Shown: positions 25,216-34,488 of the stretch, in pieces
How positions within the stretch are numbered: position 1 is the first letter of the stretch
Layout: each line of letters opens with the position of its first letter
Source: an uncultured Aquimarina sp.
GTDB taxonomy: Bacteria > Bacteroidota > Bacteroidia > Flavobacteriales > Flavobacteriaceae
NCBI GenBank assembly: GCA_947498935.1
Contig: CANMMM010000009.1
Span: 62,001-126,000, forward strand
Length of the DNA: 64,000 nucleotides
Reading direction: 5' to 3'
Program-made: the position numbers and the translations under genes
The notes under the pieces: model-generated
Seen by the model: only the letters and a program-made list of their open reading frames with translations
What the model was told of the DNA's origin: nothing
The model's database searches: none

Positions 25216-25772
25216 TGCAACAGAAAACACTACATATCATATATAACTTTGTCACAGCATTTGCTGTGACATTGTTTTTTTCATGCCAGCCAAAGAGCGA
25301 GCAAAAGAAATCTGTAGCGATGGCATTGGATGCTCCTATTGCAGAAGCGTTTGATGTAACACTGAAATATACAGATTCAGGAAAGCTAAAGGCAATCCTT
25401 AGAACCCCAAAAGCATTGGACTATACCAATAAAAACTTTGATTATCATGAGTTTCCAGAAGGTGTCGTACTAGATGTAATCGATAACGAAGGAAAAGTCA
25501 GTGTGATCAAGGCGGAGTATGCGATATGGTACAAGCCAACAAACTTGGTGGACATGCGTGGGAATGTAGATATTTTTACGGCAGATAGTACGCATCTTAT
25601 TGCAGAACAATTGTATTGGGATCAACGCACCAATTGGGTGTTTACAGACCTGCCATATCAAAGTTTCCTGCCTGATGGAGGGGTTAATAAAGCAGATGGT
25701 TTTGATGCTAATCAAGACTTTACAGTACTCAATTCTAGAATCAATGACGGGATCATGCTCATTAAGGAATAA
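25215..25772 (+). CDS. lptC: LPS export ABC transporter periplasmic protein LptC
   Basis: 185-aa lipoprotein-type LptC (lipobox FFSC, Cys24). After the anchor come LptC-fold beta strands: YTDSGKLKAILRTPKALDY, EFPEGVVLDVIDNEGKVSVIKAEYAIWY, VDMRGNVDIF, TLIAEQLYWDQRTNWVFTD. It bridges LPS from the inner-membrane LptB2FG complex to LptA. Its partner lptE is at 48393-48893. Bacteroidota LptC is often lipid-anchored instead of having a transmembrane helix. The ATG overlaps the TPR gene stop. Confidence 0.88.
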   Translation: MQQKTLHIIYNFVTAFAVTLFFSCQPKSEQKKSVAMALDAPIAEAFDVTLKYTDSGKLKAILRTPKALDYTNKNFDYHEFPEGVVLDVIDNEGKVSVIKAEYAIWYKPTNLVDMRGNVDIFTADSTHLIAEQLYWDQRTNWVFTDLPYQSFLPDGGVNKADGFDANQDFTVLNSRINDGIMLIKE

Positions 25773-25901
25773 GAAGTAACGTGTGTTTTTTGTGTTACCA
25801 AAAAAGAAATATTTTGTAACACGTCATAAAAAAATAAATCGCTTTTCTGATGAATTAGGAGATTTCATTTGTTGGTTGTGTAAATATTGTATTTTTTTGT
25901 A

Positions 25902-25931
25902 ATTAGAAATGACGTTTATTACATTTCTAAT
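25902..25931. promoter_or_regulatory. Perfect 10-bp inverted repeat before the small membrane protein
   Basis: ATTAGAAATG and CATTTCTAAT separated by 10 bp, ending 17 bp before the ATG at 25949. There is no T run after it, so an operator or mRNA hairpin over the ribosome site is likelier than a terminator. Confidence 0.5.
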
Positions 25932-25948
25932 GACTAACCGAACAATAG

Positions 25949-26143
25949 ATGAAATTTTTTAAATTTTTTGAGTATGCTTACCTAGTAGTAATGTGTTTTT
26001 TTGCATACGAGGCTTTTCGTAACTGGGAGCAAGAGACCAATAAAGCTATTCTGTATATATGTTTTGCAGCAATAGCATTGTTTATGTACTTCTTTAAAAG
26101 AAATTTCAGAAAGCGTGTAGAGGCTAATAATAAGCAAGAATAA
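25949..26143 (+). CDS. Small membrane protein of unknown function
   Basis: 64 aa with two hydrophobic helices (FFKFFEYAYLVVMCFFAYEAF about 2-22, and AILYICFAAIALFMYFF about 33-49) joined by a short acidic loop and ending in a basic tail RNFRKRVEANN. The stop codon shares its last base with the next gene's ATG, so it is coupled to the CorC-type gene. I recognise it only as a flavobacterial small protein. Confidence 0.7.
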   Translation: MKFFKFFEYAYLVVMCFFAYEAFRNWEQETNKAILYICFAAIALFMYFFKRNFRKRVEANNKQE

Positions 26144-27411
26144 TGGAGTTTGAGATAGCGATTATTGTCATATCGGTACTCCTTTCTGCGTTTTTTTCGG
26201 GCATGGAAATTGCCTATATATCTTCCAATAAAATTCATATAGAGATAGAGAAAAAACAAGGTGGCTTTTTTTCTACGATTCTTACCCGACTGACCAAAAA
26301 GCCCTCTAAGTTTATTGCCACGATGCTCGTAGGGAATAACATTGCGCTAGTAGTATATGGTTTTTACATGGGGGATTTGATCATGCAGTTGGTTGAGCAG
26401 TATTATCCAGCGATGTTCGGCAGTCTTAACTTGTTAGTACAAACGATTATCTCTACAGGGGTTATTTTGATGACGGCAGAGTTTTTGCCCAAAGTTTTTT
26501 TTCAGATTTATGCCAATTCGTTATTGAAGGCTTTTGCTATTCCAGCCTATTTTTTCTATTTACTGTTTTATTTTATTTCTTCTTTTGTGATTTGGGTATC
26601 CGATGTGGTGCTTAAAAAATTCTTTAAAACAGAAGGAGATAATGTGCAATTGGCATTTAGTAAAACGGAATTAGGAGACTACATTACCGAGCAAATGGAA
26701 ACCATTGAAGAGCATGATGAAGTAGATAGCGAAATTCAGATTTTTCAGAATGCATTAGACTTTTCGGATGTAAAATCTAGAGAGGTCATGATTCCACGAA
26801 CAGAGCTGATCACGGTAGAGAAGTCACAGACGATGGAAGAGTTAAGTCAATTGTTTATAGAAACAGGCTTGTCTAAAATATTGGTATATAATGGTACGAT
26901 CGATGATATTATCGGGTATGTGCATTCGTTTGAGTTGTTTAAGAAACCAAAGTCCATACGTTCTATATTGCTACCAGTAATATTTGTGCCTGAAACTATG
27001 TATGTAAAAGACGTATTGAATCTGCTGACTAAAAAACGAAAAAGCATTGCAGTAGTGATAGATGAATACGGGGGTACTAGTGGGATCATTACTGTAGAAG
27101 ATATCGTCGAAGAATTGTTTGGAGAGATAGAAGATGAACACGATTCGGTAGACCTTATCGAAGATAAAATCGCAGAAAACCAATATCGATTTTCTGCCAG
27201 AATGGAAGTGGATTATATCAATGAGACGTATAAATTAAACCTTCCAGAAAGCGAATATTACGAGACATTAGGAGGTATGATCGTGAATCATACCGAAGAG
27301 ATACCACAGCAGGGCGATGTGGTGAGTATCGATCATCTACAGATCGATATTATAGAGACTTCCAATACCAAAATAGAAATTGTAGAGATCAGCATAGTAG
27401 CAGATGATTAA
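26143..27411 (+). CDS. CNNM/CorC-family (hemolysin-type) membrane protein with CBS pair
   Basis: 422 aa. The N-terminal DUF21/CNNM transmembrane domain (about 1-180) starts EIAIIVISVLLSAFFSGMEIAYISSNK. Two CBS domains follow (about 205-325, SREVMIPRTELITVE and RKSIAVVIDEYGGTSGIITVEDIVEELFGEIEDE), then a C-terminal CorC/HlyC domain. The family is linked to magnesium or cobalt export and membrane integrity, not proven haemolysis. GldE is a flavobacterial relative, but the expected ssb and gldD neighbours are absent here, so I do not use that name. Confidence 0.88.
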   Translation: MEFEIAIIVISVLLSAFFSGMEIAYISSNKIHIEIEKKQGGFFSTILTRLTKKPSKFIATMLVGNNIALVVYGFYMGDLIMQLVEQYYPAMFGSLNLLVQTIISTGVILMTAEFLPKVFFQIYANSLLKAFAIPAYFFYLLFYFISSFVIWVSDVVLKKFFKTEGDNVQLAFSKTELGDYITEQMETIEEHDEVDSEIQIFQNALDFSDVKSREVMIPRTELITVEKSQTMEELSQLFIETGLSKILVYNGTIDDIIGYVHSFELFKKPKSIRSILLPVIFVPETMYVKDVLNLLTKKRKSIAVVIDEYGGTSGIITVEDIVEELFGEIEDEHDSVDLIEDKIAENQYRFSARMEVDYINETYKLNLPESEYYETLGGMIVNHTEEIPQQGDVVSIDHLQIDIIETSNTKIEIVEISIVADD

Positions 27412-27552
27412 CATCGTTTTCGTAGTGTGTTCATAGCAGAGATTTAGAGGAAAACGTGTAGTGTAAAAAGCGATATAGACTGATACATGATTATACCTGT
27501 ATACTAAAAGATAAAAAAGCAAGAAAAAGTTGTAAAGACTTTTGGTCTTTAA

Positions 27553-27583
27553 TTGGTATTATTCTAATAAAATGGTATTTTCG
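27553..27583 (+). promoter_or_regulatory. Promoter of the PpiD/SurA-like gene
   Basis: TTG (27553-27555), 20-bp spacer, TATTTTCG (27576-27583), close to the Bacteroidota form TTG-N20-TAnnTTTG. It ends 29 bp before the ATG. Confidence 0.6.
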
Positions 27584-27612
27584 CCCACTAGATTCGAAAA
27601 ATTAATCTTATA

Positions 27613-29688
27613 ATGGCAGTATTAAATAAAATCAGACAACGTTCGGTTTTCCTAATCGTAATTATCGCATTAGCACTTTTCTCATTTGTATTAGCAGATT
27701 TGATTAGAAACGGGGGAGCGATCTCTCAAAAATCTCAAAATATCATTGCTACGATCAATGGAAAAGAAATTGATCGAACAGATTTTGCTAGAAAGGTAGA
27801 ACAAGCTTCTCGTAATTTTGGTCCAAATGGAACAAACTTACAAGCTGTAAACTATATCTGGAATCAAGAAGTAAAGCAAGTTGTTTTTGATGAGCAATAC
27901 GAAGCATTAGGTATCAGAGCTGGTGCTGATGAAGTAAGCCAATTATTAGAAGAAGGGTTGGCTACAAACCCTACGTTCCAAAATGATGCAGGAGTATTTG
28001 ATAGAGCAAAAATGCAAGAGTATGTAGCGAGTATCAAATCGAACCCAGCAGCATACCAGCAGTGGAAAGATTATAAATTGTCATTAGGAAAGACAGCATT
28101 AGAGAAAACGTATCTAAACATGATTAAGGCAGGTCTTGGAGTAACGCTTACAGAAGGAGAGCTTGCTTACAAGATGGAAAATGATATAGTAGACATTAAG
28201 TATGTGCAATTACCATTCTCTAGTATCAAAGATGAAGAGGTAACAGTAACTGATGCAGAAATCCAATCCTATATAAAAGCACATGCAGAGCAGTACGAAG
28301 CAGAAGCTGCTAGAGATATGAGATTTGTGTTTTTTGAAGAAGCACCTAGTCAAGAAGATGAAAATGCACTGATCGCTAAGATCGGAAAATTAGCAGGAGA
28401 ATTCAAAGCAGCAGAAAATGTAGCAGAATATGTAAATGTAGAACAAAATTCTACCACTAAATTCAATGATCGTTTTGTGTTCAAAAAAGACTTACCTACT
28501 ACAGTAGCAGATACCTTATATAACATGTCTGTAGGAGAAGTATACGGTCCGTATAAAGATGGAAAGTTTATCAAAATTTCTAGAGTAGTTGCGCACAAAC
28601 AAATGCATGACTCGATCAAAGCAAGTCATATCCTAGTTTCTTGGAAAGGATTAGGGACTGCTGGTGATACAGAAAGAAGCAAAGAAGATGCAAAAAAATT
28701 AGCAGATAGTATATTAGCTATAGTAAAGGGAAACAAATCTAAGTTTGCTGAATTGGCTAAAGAATACTCAGCAGATAATTCTAATAAAGAAAAAGGTGGA
28801 GATCTTGGGTATTTTGCTCCAGGAAGAATGGTACCTGCATTTAATGATTACTGTGTAGATAACAAAGTAGGTGATATGGGAGTAGTAGAAACTTCTTTTG
28901 GGTATCATGTAATTACGATCGAAGATCAGAAAAACTTACAGAAATCAGTAAAAGTAGCTACTATATCAGAAGAAATAGAGCCTAGCGAAAAAACAATTAG
29001 CGACATTTTTACAGAGACTACGAAATTCCAAATAGCGACCAAAGATGCTGATTTTGCAGAAAAAGCAAAAGAAAAGGAGTATACAGTACGTCCTGTAAAT
29101 AAAGTAAGTGAATTGACAGAGAATATCCCAGGTATCGGAAACCAAAGAAGTATCGTACAGTGGGCATTTAACGAAGATTCTAAGATCGGAGATGTAAAAC
29201 GTTTTGAAGTAGCTGGAGGGTATGCGGTAGTGCAATTGACAGCAAAAGCTGAGAAAGGAATCCAAAAAGTAGCAGATGCTAGTCCAGTAGTAAAGCCTAT
29301 ATTGATCAAAGAAAAGAAAGCTGCTCTATTAGAGGCTAAAATTGCGGGAGGTTCTTTAGACGAAATAGCGAAAGCACAATCTCAGACAGTTAAAAATGCA
29401 TCTGCATTAAATATGAAAACTCCTACGATCAGTGGAGCTGGTAACGAGCCAAAAGTAGTAGGTACAGCATTTGCACTAGAAAAAGGAGCAATCTCTAAGC
29501 CTATCGTGGGTGAAAAAGGAGTATATGTAATCGAAGTAACGAATAAGAAGGCGGCAGACGGATTAGATACCTATATTAGCTATGCGTCTCAGCAAACAAA
29601 AACGCAAGTAAATGCTGCTAACTCTAGAGTTGCCAATGCACTGAAAGAAGCTGCAGAGATCGAAGATAAAAGAGCAAACTTCTACTAG
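27613..29688 (+). CDS. Membrane-anchored peptidyl-prolyl isomerase (PpiD/SurA-like)
   Basis: 691-aa periplasmic folding factor. One N-terminal helix (about 12-32, SVFLIVIIALALFSFVLADLI) anchors it in the inner membrane. A SurA-N/PpiD chaperone segment follows. The parvulin domain runs from about 336 (KASHILVSWKG) to about 440, with the signatures LAKEYSADNSNKEKGGDLGYF and SFGYHVITI. The C-terminal part has a second weak repeat of chaperone type. It is expected to help outer-membrane proteins on the way to the barrel assembly machine. It has its own promoter and terminator. Confidence 0.9.
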   Translation: MAVLNKIRQRSVFLIVIIALALFSFVLADLIRNGGAISQKSQNIIATINGKEIDRTDFARKVEQASRNFGPNGTNLQAVNYIWNQEVKQVVFDEQYEALGIRAGADEVSQLLEEGLATNPTFQNDAGVFDRAKMQEYVASIKSNPAAYQQWKDYKLSLGKTALEKTYLNMIKAGLGVTLTEGELAYKMENDIVDIKYVQLPFSSIKDEEVTVTDAEIQSYIKAHAEQYEAEAARDMRFVFFEEAPSQEDENALIAKIGKLAGEFKAAENVAEYVNVEQNSTTKFNDRFVFKKDLPTTVADTLYNMSVGEVYGPYKDGKFIKISRVVAHKQMHDSIKASHILVSWKGLGTAGDTERSKEDAKKLADSILAIVKGNKSKFAELAKEYSADNSNKEKGGDLGYFAPGRMVPAFNDYCVDNKVGDMGVVETSFGYHVITIEDQKNLQKSVKVATISEEIEPSEKTISDIFTETTKFQIATKDADFAEKAKEKEYTVRPVNKVSELTENIPGIGNQRSIVQWAFNEDSKIGDVKRFEVAGGYAVVQLTAKAEKGIQKVADASPVVKPILIKEKKAALLEAKIAGGSLDEIAKAQSQTVKNASALNMKTPTISGAGNEPKVVGTAFALEKGAISKPIVGEKGVYVIEVTNKKAADGLDTYISYASQQTKTQVNAANSRVANALKEAAEIEDKRANFY

Positions 29689-29715
29689 TAGTAAGCGCTA
29701 TTTAGAAGACGAAAT

Positions 29716-29758
29716 AAAAAACTCCTGATGTGATTATTATCACATCAGGAGTTTTTTT
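29716..29758 (+). terminator. Terminator after the PpiD-like gene
   Basis: ACTCCTGATGTGAT paired with ATCACATCAGGAGT, 4-nt loop, A run before and T7 after. Confidence 0.88.
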
Positions 29759-29856
29759 ATGAAGTATAAACAATCTTTTCTAACCAAGAAAAGATCGTTT
29801 TATAGCATGCAAAGTTTACATCGCTTCTATGTCTTATTCAAGGAAAGAAGCTTTCT

Positions 29857-30873
29857 CTAATTACGTACCTTTTGTTCCCATTTCCAAGCAGATGCTAGTG
29901 CATCATCTAGGCTACTTTTGGCTTTCCAGCCCAATTCATTATTTGCTTTGTCTGTATTGGCGTAGGCAGCAATAATGTCTCCTGCTCTACGAGAGACTAT
30001 TTTATAATTAAGTTTTTGTTCCGCTACTTTTTCAAAAGAGTTGATCACTTCTAGTACAGAACTTCCTGTTCCAGTACCAACATTAAAGGTTTCGAAATTT
30101 GTTTTGTTTTTAGCTCCTATAAGGCGCTGTAGTGCCACTACATGTGCTTTGGCTAGATCTACGACATGTATATAGTCTCTGATGCACGTACCATCGTCTG
30201 TAGGGTAATCATCACCGAATACAGAAAGCTGTTCTCTAAGCCCGATTGCAGTTTGTGTGATAAATGGTACTAAGTTTTGTGGTACGCCAATAGGAAGCTC
30301 TCCAATAGCAGCAGAAGGGTGCGCTCCGATAGGGTTAAAATAGCGAAGGGCTATTGCATTGAGATTAGGCTGTACCTTACAAGTATCTCGTATGATCTCT
30401 TCACCGATTTGCTTGGTATTTCCATACGGAGACTCAGCAGGTTTTACAGGAGCATTTTCGGTAATTGGTAATTCATCAGCTTGTCCGTATACCGTACAAG
30501 AAGAACTAAAAATAAAACTAGTTTTTTCCTTTTTTTGTAGCTCTTGGAGTATGTAAACCAATACGCTAATATTGTTTTCGTAGTACAATAATGGTTTTTC
30601 TACACTTTCCCCTACCGCTTTAGAAGCAGCAAAATGAATGACACCAGCTATATCAGAATGTCTTTCAAAGAAATCTTGTACTTTCAGTTTATCCCTAAGG
30701 TCGAATTGTTCGAAGATAGGAGTCTTGCCAGTAATAGCTGTGATGCCTTTTAATACATCTGTAGAAGAATTAGAGCAGTTGTCTATGATTACTACTTCAT
30801 ATCCTTCGTTTTGTAATTCTACGGCTGTGTGTGATCCTATAAACCCCAAACCACCAGTGACTAAAATTTTCAT
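29857..30873 (-). CDS. galE: UDP-glucose 4-epimerase
   Basis: 338-aa NAD-dependent extended short-chain dehydrogenase interconverting UDP-glucose and UDP-galactose. The Rossmann motif GGLGFIGSHT (8-17) is followed by the catalytic Ser/Thr region SSSCTVYG and the catalytic Tyr-Lys pair in SPYGNTKQ. The sugar-binding motif ALRYFNPIGAHPSAAIGE and the DYPTDDGTCIRDYIHVVDLAKAH signature are typical of GalE. Length is normal. It is monocistronic, facing the terminator of the PpiD-like gene. Confidence 0.95.
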   Translation of the reverse strand: MKILVTGGLGFIGSHTAVELQNEGYEVVIIDNCSNSSTDVLKGITAITGKTPIFEQFDLRDKLKVQDFFERHSDIAGVIHFAASKAVGESVEKPLLYYENNISVLVYILQELQKKEKTSFIFSSSCTVYGQADELPITENAPVKPAESPYGNTKQIGEEIIRDTCKVQPNLNAIALRYFNPIGAHPSAAIGELPIGVPQNLVPFITQTAIGLREQLSVFGDDYPTDDGTCIRDYIHVVDLAKAHVVALQRLIGAKNKTNFETFNVGTGTGSSVLEVINSFEKVAEQKLNYKIVSRRAGDIIAAYANTDKANNELGWKAKSSLDDALASAWKWEQKVRN

Positions 30874-31136
30874 GTGTTTATACTATTGTTTTAGATGTCA
30901 CATAAACACACGTCAACTATATGTTTCATACGTATAGAGGTTGTGTTATGTGTTGTTGTTTTGTCTTATGTGACAAAGAATGAATGCTTTTATAGGGGTA
31001 TATCCAATACTTTGTGTTTGGTGAAGTGAAATACATCACCCCAACTAGTGTTGCTAAACGCTGATTGTAATACGTTTTACAACTATTCAAAAATAAGTAA
31101 AACAATATGTCTTTTAGCAATTGCTGTAAAAAAAAT

Positions 31137-31224
31137 GCGTTAGGGATAGCAGAGGAAATCCCACAGCCCGACCTTAGGAGGTGCGAGGAATTGGAACGGA
31201 TAGCCCGACCCTTGGGGAACGCCC
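31137..31224 (+). repeat. Intergenic repeat copy C, subfamily 2
   Basis: GCGTTAGGGATAGCAG at the left, CAGCCCGACCTTAGGAG then GCGAGGAATTGGAACGGATAGCCCGACCC-TTG-GGGAACGCCC at the right. Oriented opposite to copy D at 34204. The pair brackets glpD and its GntR regulator. It ends 21 bp from the glpD stop codon. Confidence 0.9.
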
Positions 31225-31245
31225 TAAGAATAAGCGAATATACAA

Positions 31246-32937
31246 TTACAGTATCTCATTGTCATAAAACGTACGTGCATCTTCTAGTAATAGTGCTAGG
31301 GCTTGCTGCTCTTGTTGTATGCGATCAGTATTCCAATCGAGATAGATGCTTAGATCTTTAGTAACTAAGTTTAGGTAGTGAGATACACTATGAATGTCAA
31401 AGTACAATCGTCCAGTCCTGCGTACAAAAAAATCGGCAAGTCCATTGGCCATTTCATAGTGTACGCTGTACCATACCTCTGCACGGATCAGGCGTTCTTC
31501 GATGGTTTCATTGGTAAAATGGCTAGCTTGTTCGATGATTTTGTCCGTTTGTTGTCCATAAGTGCTTACCAAATAGCTACCGTAGTAATCCGTAAGCATT
31601 CCGTTTTGTTTTAGACGCTGATTTACTGCTTCTAGATATGTTGTTACATCCTCAGAGTTAGCCAAAGGAGTATCGGTAAGCGGAATGGTATGGGTGTGTG
31701 AAGTTGCAAATTGATTTTCAGAGAGCGTAGATACGGTTTTTAGTACCGTATCGATCACCCGTTGTGCCATTTTGCGATAGCCAGTTAATTTTCCGCCTGC
31801 GATCGAAATCAAGCCCGTGTCTGAGACGAAGATTTCGTCTTTTCGGGATAGCTCAGAAGGATCTTTGCCGTCTTCATGAATCAGGGGTCTCAGTCCTGCC
31901 CAGTTAGAGTCTATATCTGCTAGCGTTAGTGCTAGAGAAGGAAACATATTATTCACCGCATCGAGTAGGTAGCTGGCATCAGCTTTGGTTGCTACCACGC
32001 GGTTTAGATTGGCATTATAGTTCGTATCTGTAGTGCCTACATAAGTCGTATTACCTCGCGGAATGGCAAAAATCATACGCCCGTCTGGTACATCAAAATA
32101 CACCGCTTGAGAAAGTGGGAATTTAGAACGTGGAAATACAATATGTACTCCTTTGGTTAGGTGCAATCGCTTGCTATTCATAGAATCATCCTTAGCACGT
32201 AATAGGTCTACCCAAGGCCCTGTAGCAGAGACATAACTTTTGGCACTTAGTTGAAAGGCCTGCCCTGTATTATGATCTAGACAAGCTAGATGTTGTATAC
32301 AACCTTCTGTATCATATACAAAGGAGGTCATTTCGCAGTAATTAATGCTACAAGCACCATAGGAAGCTGCTTTTTTGAGCAGTTCGATGGTCAATCGAGC
32401 ATCATCCGTGCGGTATTCGGCATAATAGCCACCACCAGTAATCAGGGTGGGATCGAGTAGAGGTTCTTTGGCTAATGTTTCTTGTACACTGAGCATTTTT
32501 CGCTTATCATCTCCCCCTACATTGGCCAGAAAATCATATACCATCAGTCCAATAGCCGTCATCATTTTTCCGTAGGTGCCTCCTTCTATGAGTGGCAATA
32601 ACATTTTCTCGGGTACCACTAAGTGTGGTGCTAATTGATGTACGATGGCACGTTCGCTACCAGATTCTTTGACCAGTCCGATTTCGAATTGTTTGAGGTA
32701 CCGCAAGCCACCATGAATCAGTTTGGTCGATTTATTGCTAGTACCCGAAGCAAAATCATTTTTCTCTATCAGGCATACGTGTAGCCCTCTGGAAGCAGCG
32801 TCTAATGCGATACCAGCTCCTGTGACACCGCCTCCGATAATGATCATATCATATACGGTGTTTTGTGCGGTAGCAAGTTGTTGTGCGCGATCTATGATCG
32901 AAAAACGAGGAGTTTTCATGGCTTCTTCGGGGTGCAT
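31246..32937 (-). CDS. glpD: Aerobic glycerol-3-phosphate dehydrogenase
   Basis: 563-aa FAD enzyme oxidising sn-glycerol-3-phosphate to dihydroxyacetone phosphate and passing electrons to quinone at the inner membrane. N-terminal dinucleotide-binding motif MIIIGGGVTGAGIALDAASRG (about 25-44), FAD motif TKLIHGGLRYL, and ISIAGGKLTGYRKMA near the end of the DAO domain. A C-terminal helical GlpD domain follows (about 400-563). It lies 171 bp after the GntR gene on the same strand, which suggests local control. No glpK or glpF is visible in the window. The first ATG was chosen; a second at residue 7 is also possible. Confidence 0.93.
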   Translation of the reverse strand: MHPEEAMKTPRFSIIDRAQQLATAQNTVYDMIIIGGGVTGAGIALDAASRGLHVCLIEKNDFASGTSNKSTKLIHGGLRYLKQFEIGLVKESGSERAIVHQLAPHLVVPEKMLLPLIEGGTYGKMMTAIGLMVYDFLANVGGDDKRKMLSVQETLAKEPLLDPTLITGGGYYAEYRTDDARLTIELLKKAASYGACSINYCEMTSFVYDTEGCIQHLACLDHNTGQAFQLSAKSYVSATGPWVDLLRAKDDSMNSKRLHLTKGVHIVFPRSKFPLSQAVYFDVPDGRMIFAIPRGNTTYVGTTDTNYNANLNRVVATKADASYLLDAVNNMFPSLALTLADIDSNWAGLRPLIHEDGKDPSELSRKDEIFVSDTGLISIAGGKLTGYRKMAQRVIDTVLKTVSTLSENQFATSHTHTIPLTDTPLANSEDVTTYLEAVNQRLKQNGMLTDYYGSYLVSTYGQQTDKIIEQASHFTNETIEERLIRAEVWYSVHYEMANGLADFFVRRTGRLYFDIHSVSHYLNLVTKDLSIYLDWNTDRIQQEQQALALLLEDARTFYDNEIL

Positions 32938-33108
32938 ACAGTGTCTTTTTTTTATGGGTATACGGATAGTGTGCTATTGTACACCTGTCGTATGTTATAA
33001 ATATCTGAATTATAGTAGAAAAACCAAGGGTAAGATACGTTAAAAACGAATAAAGAGTCGTTATACAACACTTTTTATAGCCAATTGAAAAAAAATTGAA
33101 AACTTCTA

Positions 33109-34128
33109 TCACAGAGAACCTCGTTCTCGCAAACGTACAGGAATATACACCGTAGCAGCAACCTTGTCTTTAATGAATCGAGCAATCTTTTGCACCATTG
33201 CTTCGTAATGAGGAGCAATAGTGGTAATTCCATCGCCTATGAGTGCTTTGGGAGGACTGTCGCCATAGCTTAGTATACCAATATCTTTGCCCATACGGAA
33301 TTCGTTTTTCTGTGCCTGTTTTACTAACTTCCATAGCAGGGCATCGTCCATACAGAAGTAGGCAGTGTTTTTTTGCAGCGTATCAAGCGTGCTATTTTTT
33401 ACCACCTGTCCGCTGAGATCGTATTCTTTTAGGTATCTTCTAAAAGCAGTAGTTACGGGAGCTGCTATTGCGATACGATTAGGGCAAAGCAATACAATGT
33501 TTTGATACTGTAGCAATCGGTGAGTAAGCTCCACAAGTTTTTGGTAGATAGCAATTTCTATTTGCACAGTCATCGTAGTGTATGTTTTAGGCAGCTCGAT
33601 AAGGTGTTGGATCACTACGAGTTTGGTAGGCGGAATGGATTGTAAAAGTTCAGAAGCTATATGAGTATCTATTATGGGGGATACGATAAGCAGCCCATAG
33701 CCAGCACGATGTGTTTCGATCAGCGTGCGTAATGTAGCAGCATCATGATGATGAAAAAACACATCGATATGATACCGTATGCCTAATGACTGTTTTAGGG
33801 AGGTATAGATGATCCCTGTAGCATCGTTAAAAGAGGACACTACTAATGCAATACGTAGTACGCGATGCGTATGGGTACTAGCTATAAAATATCCTTTCTG
33901 ACTTTTAGAAATCACCAACCCACGATCTTTTAACTCCGTATACGCTTTTACAAAAGTCTTGCGCGCATACCCAATTTCTGTAGCCATGGTATTGATAGAA
34001 GGTAGCTGATCCCCAACAGCTAAGATGCCTGCGTCGATGGCGTCAATGATGCCCAAAACGATGTGTTCGTGTTTAGACAAGGCATTGATACTACGGTGTG
34101 TATTAATACTTTCGAATATAGTAGCCAT
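33109..34128 (-). CDS. GntR-family regulator with LacI-like ligand domain
   Basis: 339 aa. The N-terminal winged helix of the GntR type is about 17-80: AGDQLPSINTMATEIGYARKTFVKAYTEL, DRGLVISKSQKGYF. From about 90 a periplasmic-binding-protein-like domain (LRIALVVSSFNDATGIIYTSLKQSL) replaces the aminotransferase or FadR domains of other GntR proteins. It is a likely repressor or activator of glpD just downstream. A 6-bp inverted repeat TTAGCA / TGCTAA (34132-34155) directly before its start is a candidate autoregulatory site. Confidence 0.85.
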   Translation of the reverse strand: MATIFESINTHRSINALSKHEHIVLGIIDAIDAGILAVGDQLPSINTMATEIGYARKTFVKAYTELKDRGLVISKSQKGYFIASTHTHRVLRIALVVSSFNDATGIIYTSLKQSLGIRYHIDVFFHHHDAATLRTLIETHRAGYGLLIVSPIIDTHIASELLQSIPPTKLVVIQHLIELPKTYTTMTVQIEIAIYQKLVELTHRLLQYQNIVLLCPNRIAIAAPVTTAFRRYLKEYDLSGQVVKNSTLDTLQKNTAYFCMDDALLWKLVKQAQKNEFRMGKDIGILSYGDSPPKALIGDGITTIAPHYEAMVQKIARFIKDKVAATVYIPVRLRERGSL

Positions 34129-34131
34129 CTG

Positions 34132-34155
34132 TTAGCAAGTTGTTAGTCATGCTAA
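34132..34155. promoter_or_regulatory. Candidate operator of the GntR regulator
   Basis: TTAGCA and TGCTAA separated by 12 bp, 4 bp before the start codon. Short, so weak evidence. Confidence 0.3.
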
Positions 34156-34203
34156 AGGTACGTTTTGTCACGTAAAATAAAAAAGAGATCGTGTTGAATA
34201 GTA

Positions 34204-34291
34204 GGGCGTTACCACAGGGGTCGGGCTATCCGCTGTATCTTTTTTGTTTTGTAAGGAAAACAAAAAAGGATGCCGCTCCTATCCCTAACGC
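34204..34291 (-). repeat. Intergenic repeat copy D, subfamily 1
   Basis: On the minus strand GCGTTAGGGATAGGAGCGGC, hairpin CTTTTTTGTTTT / AAAACAAAAAAG, then CAGCGGATAGCCCGACCCC-TGT-GGTAACGCCC. The hairpin arms differ completely from those of copy A although pairing is kept. Confidence 0.9.
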
Positions 34292-34424
34292 ATAGTTAGA
34301 AGTAGTGCTATAGTATAAGAAGTGGTATTGCCATATAAAAAGTTGTATAATACTGATTATCAAAACGTTACTTGTAATCTGTAAAGAGGGAGGTAATTAT
34401 GGTAATTTGGGTAGCTAGTGCTAT

Positions 34425-34456
34425 AATGACATCACAGCATAGCGCGTGATGTCATT
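34425..34456. repeat. Perfect 11-bp inverted repeat downstream of the GAF gene
   Basis: AATGACATCAC and GTGATGTCATT with a 10-nt loop. It lies 33-64 bp after the GAF stop codon on the minus strand, but no T run follows in that direction, so it is an atypical terminator or a protein-binding palindrome. The rest of 34292-34424 shows nothing recognisable. Confidence 0.5.
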
Positions 34457-34488
34457 GTGCAGCATTTTTTTTGAATAGCGATTGAGTT

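Noticed and set aside
26143-27411. Naming the CorC-type gene gldE
   Set aside because: Family similarity only; the gldE neighbours ssb and gldD are not here.
34204-34291. Insertion sequence remnant with transposase
   Set aside because: No reading frame, no target duplication visible, only 88 bp. Kept as a repeat.
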